DNA of 64,000 nt, taken from NCBI GenBank assembly GCA_963777695.1, contig CAVZRC010000003.1:4588001-4652000 (forward strand), read 5' to 3'. Positions 63,528 through 64,000 of the stretch are shown piece by piece. How positions within the stretch are numbered: position 1 is the stretch's first letter; each line of letters begins with the position of its first letter. Source of the stretch: CAVZRC01 sp963777695. GTDB taxonomy: Bacteria > Planctomycetota > Planctomycetia > Isosphaerales > Isosphaeraceae. The position numbers were made by a program, and so were the translations under genes. The notes under the pieces are model-generated. The model saw only the letters and a list, made by a program, of their open reading frames with translations. It did no database searches and was not told the origin of the DNA.

Positions 63528-64000
63528 TTAATTCTTCGCGTCTTTGCTCGAGGACCCATCCGGATGCAGAGCGTCAACGTCGTGTGTTGATGGATCGGAC
63601 GACCGCTGGAGCACGACGCAATCGAGCCCCCAGGAGAAGCCCGATGACCCCTCGTTCTTACCGACGGGCTCGATCCTCAGCGTTGCGATCCCCTTCCGCA
63701 GATGGAACTTGCCGAGGTCGTGGTTGCTGGCGGGTGGAGTTGCCTCCGAGATGGCGAAGGATCGCGGGTCGGCGCCGGGGCGAAATCCATCGAAAAGGGA
63801 GCCCTGCGGTTCGCCGTCGAGGGAGATGCGCACGATTCCGTGTCCTGGAGCCGCCACCAGGTAGGCCACGACGCGGTATGTCCCGTCGGCCGGTACCGGC
63901 AGCGCCAGGTTGACCCACTCGCCGACCTGTCGCGGGCTACCGATGAGGATCGCATCGCCGCTCCACCGCCCGACGTAGCGCTTCTCGGGGAGGCTCTGCG
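63528..64000 (-). CDS. Hypothetical protein, C-terminal part (runs off the window)
   Basis: The frame is open to the right edge, so only the last 156 residues are seen. They form a beta-rich region: RYVGRWSGDAILIGSPRQVG, WVNLALPVPADGTYRVVAYL, GHGIVRISLDGEPQGSLFDGF, HLRKGIATLRIEPVGKNEG. This is like the C-terminal carbohydrate-binding type jelly-roll found at the end of DUF2961-like and other secreted planctomycete proteins. The end is a short disordered tail. I cannot name the whole protein. Confidence 0.65.
   Translation of the reverse strand, partial: QSLPEKRYVGRWSGDAILIGSPRQVGEWVNLALPVPADGTYRVVAYLVAAPGHGIVRISLDGEPQGSLFDGFRPGADPRSFAISEATPPASNHDLGKFHLRKGIATLRIEPVGKNEGSSGFSWGLDCVVLQRSSDPSTHDVDALHPDGSSSKDAKN

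Overview
The window looks like a high-GC chromosomal segment of a planctomycete, probably of the Isosphaera/Singulisphaera group. This is an inference from gene content: several very large Ser/Thr kinases coupled by 4-base overlaps to ECF sigma factors, FG-GAP repeat membrane proteins, a HAF-repeat protein with a PEP-CTERM tail, and several typical planctomycete hypothetical families. Many otherwise convincing genes are interrupted by single-base frameshifts. Neighbouring genes such as lon, the cas effector genes, hemE and dapF are clean, so draft-assembly indels are at least as likely as true gene decay. Such genes are given here as full spans with the break position noted.

Layout. 1-5.8 kb: a partial Gfo/Idh/MocA oxidoreductase, a PAS sensor kinase, a sugar-isomerase-like TIM barrel, a two-domain ABC permease and a small unknown gene. 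5.8-8.4 kb: a tRNA-Met-like gene, a tRNA-Pro/Glu/Phe cluster and a HAF/PEP-CTERM protein. 8.6-19 kb: an ECF sigma-kinase pair, a VanZ-like protein, a heavily frameshifted hypothetical gene and a kinase-ATPase. 19.3-33.2 kb: a defence island. It holds an RloB/RloA (AbiL-like) pair, a 50-repeat CRISPR array, a coiled-coil membrane protein, a complete type I-G (formerly I-U) effector operon (cas3, csb3, csb1, csb2), a dead cas2, no cas1 or cas4, and a promoter-driven degenerate mini-array. 33.4-43.2 kb: a compact kinase-like protein, hemE, protoporphyrinogen oxidase, a DUF374 acyltransferase, lon, a site-2 protease and dapF. 43.2-58.6 kb: TPR and FG-GAP signalling giants, a GNAT/XRE-cupin pair and two ECF sigma genes (one truncated). 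58.7-64 kb: cbiX, a DUF104 antitoxin, a DegT aminotransferase, a sigma factor, mutY and a partial gene.

Main discovery candidate. Directly upstream of the cas operon, a near-consensus sigma70-type promoter (TTGACT, 17 bp, TACAAT) reads away from cas into three degenerate CRISPR repeats at 33.0-33.18 kb. The first pseudo-spacer matches 16 of its first 18 positions, including the first 11 in a row, to a site just upstream of the cas2 start. That site is flanked on the correct side by a TTC PAM-like triplet. This is the expected design of a crRNA-like autorepressor (CreR-type) guiding Cascade to its own promoter, here in a type I-G system that has lost its own adaptation genes.
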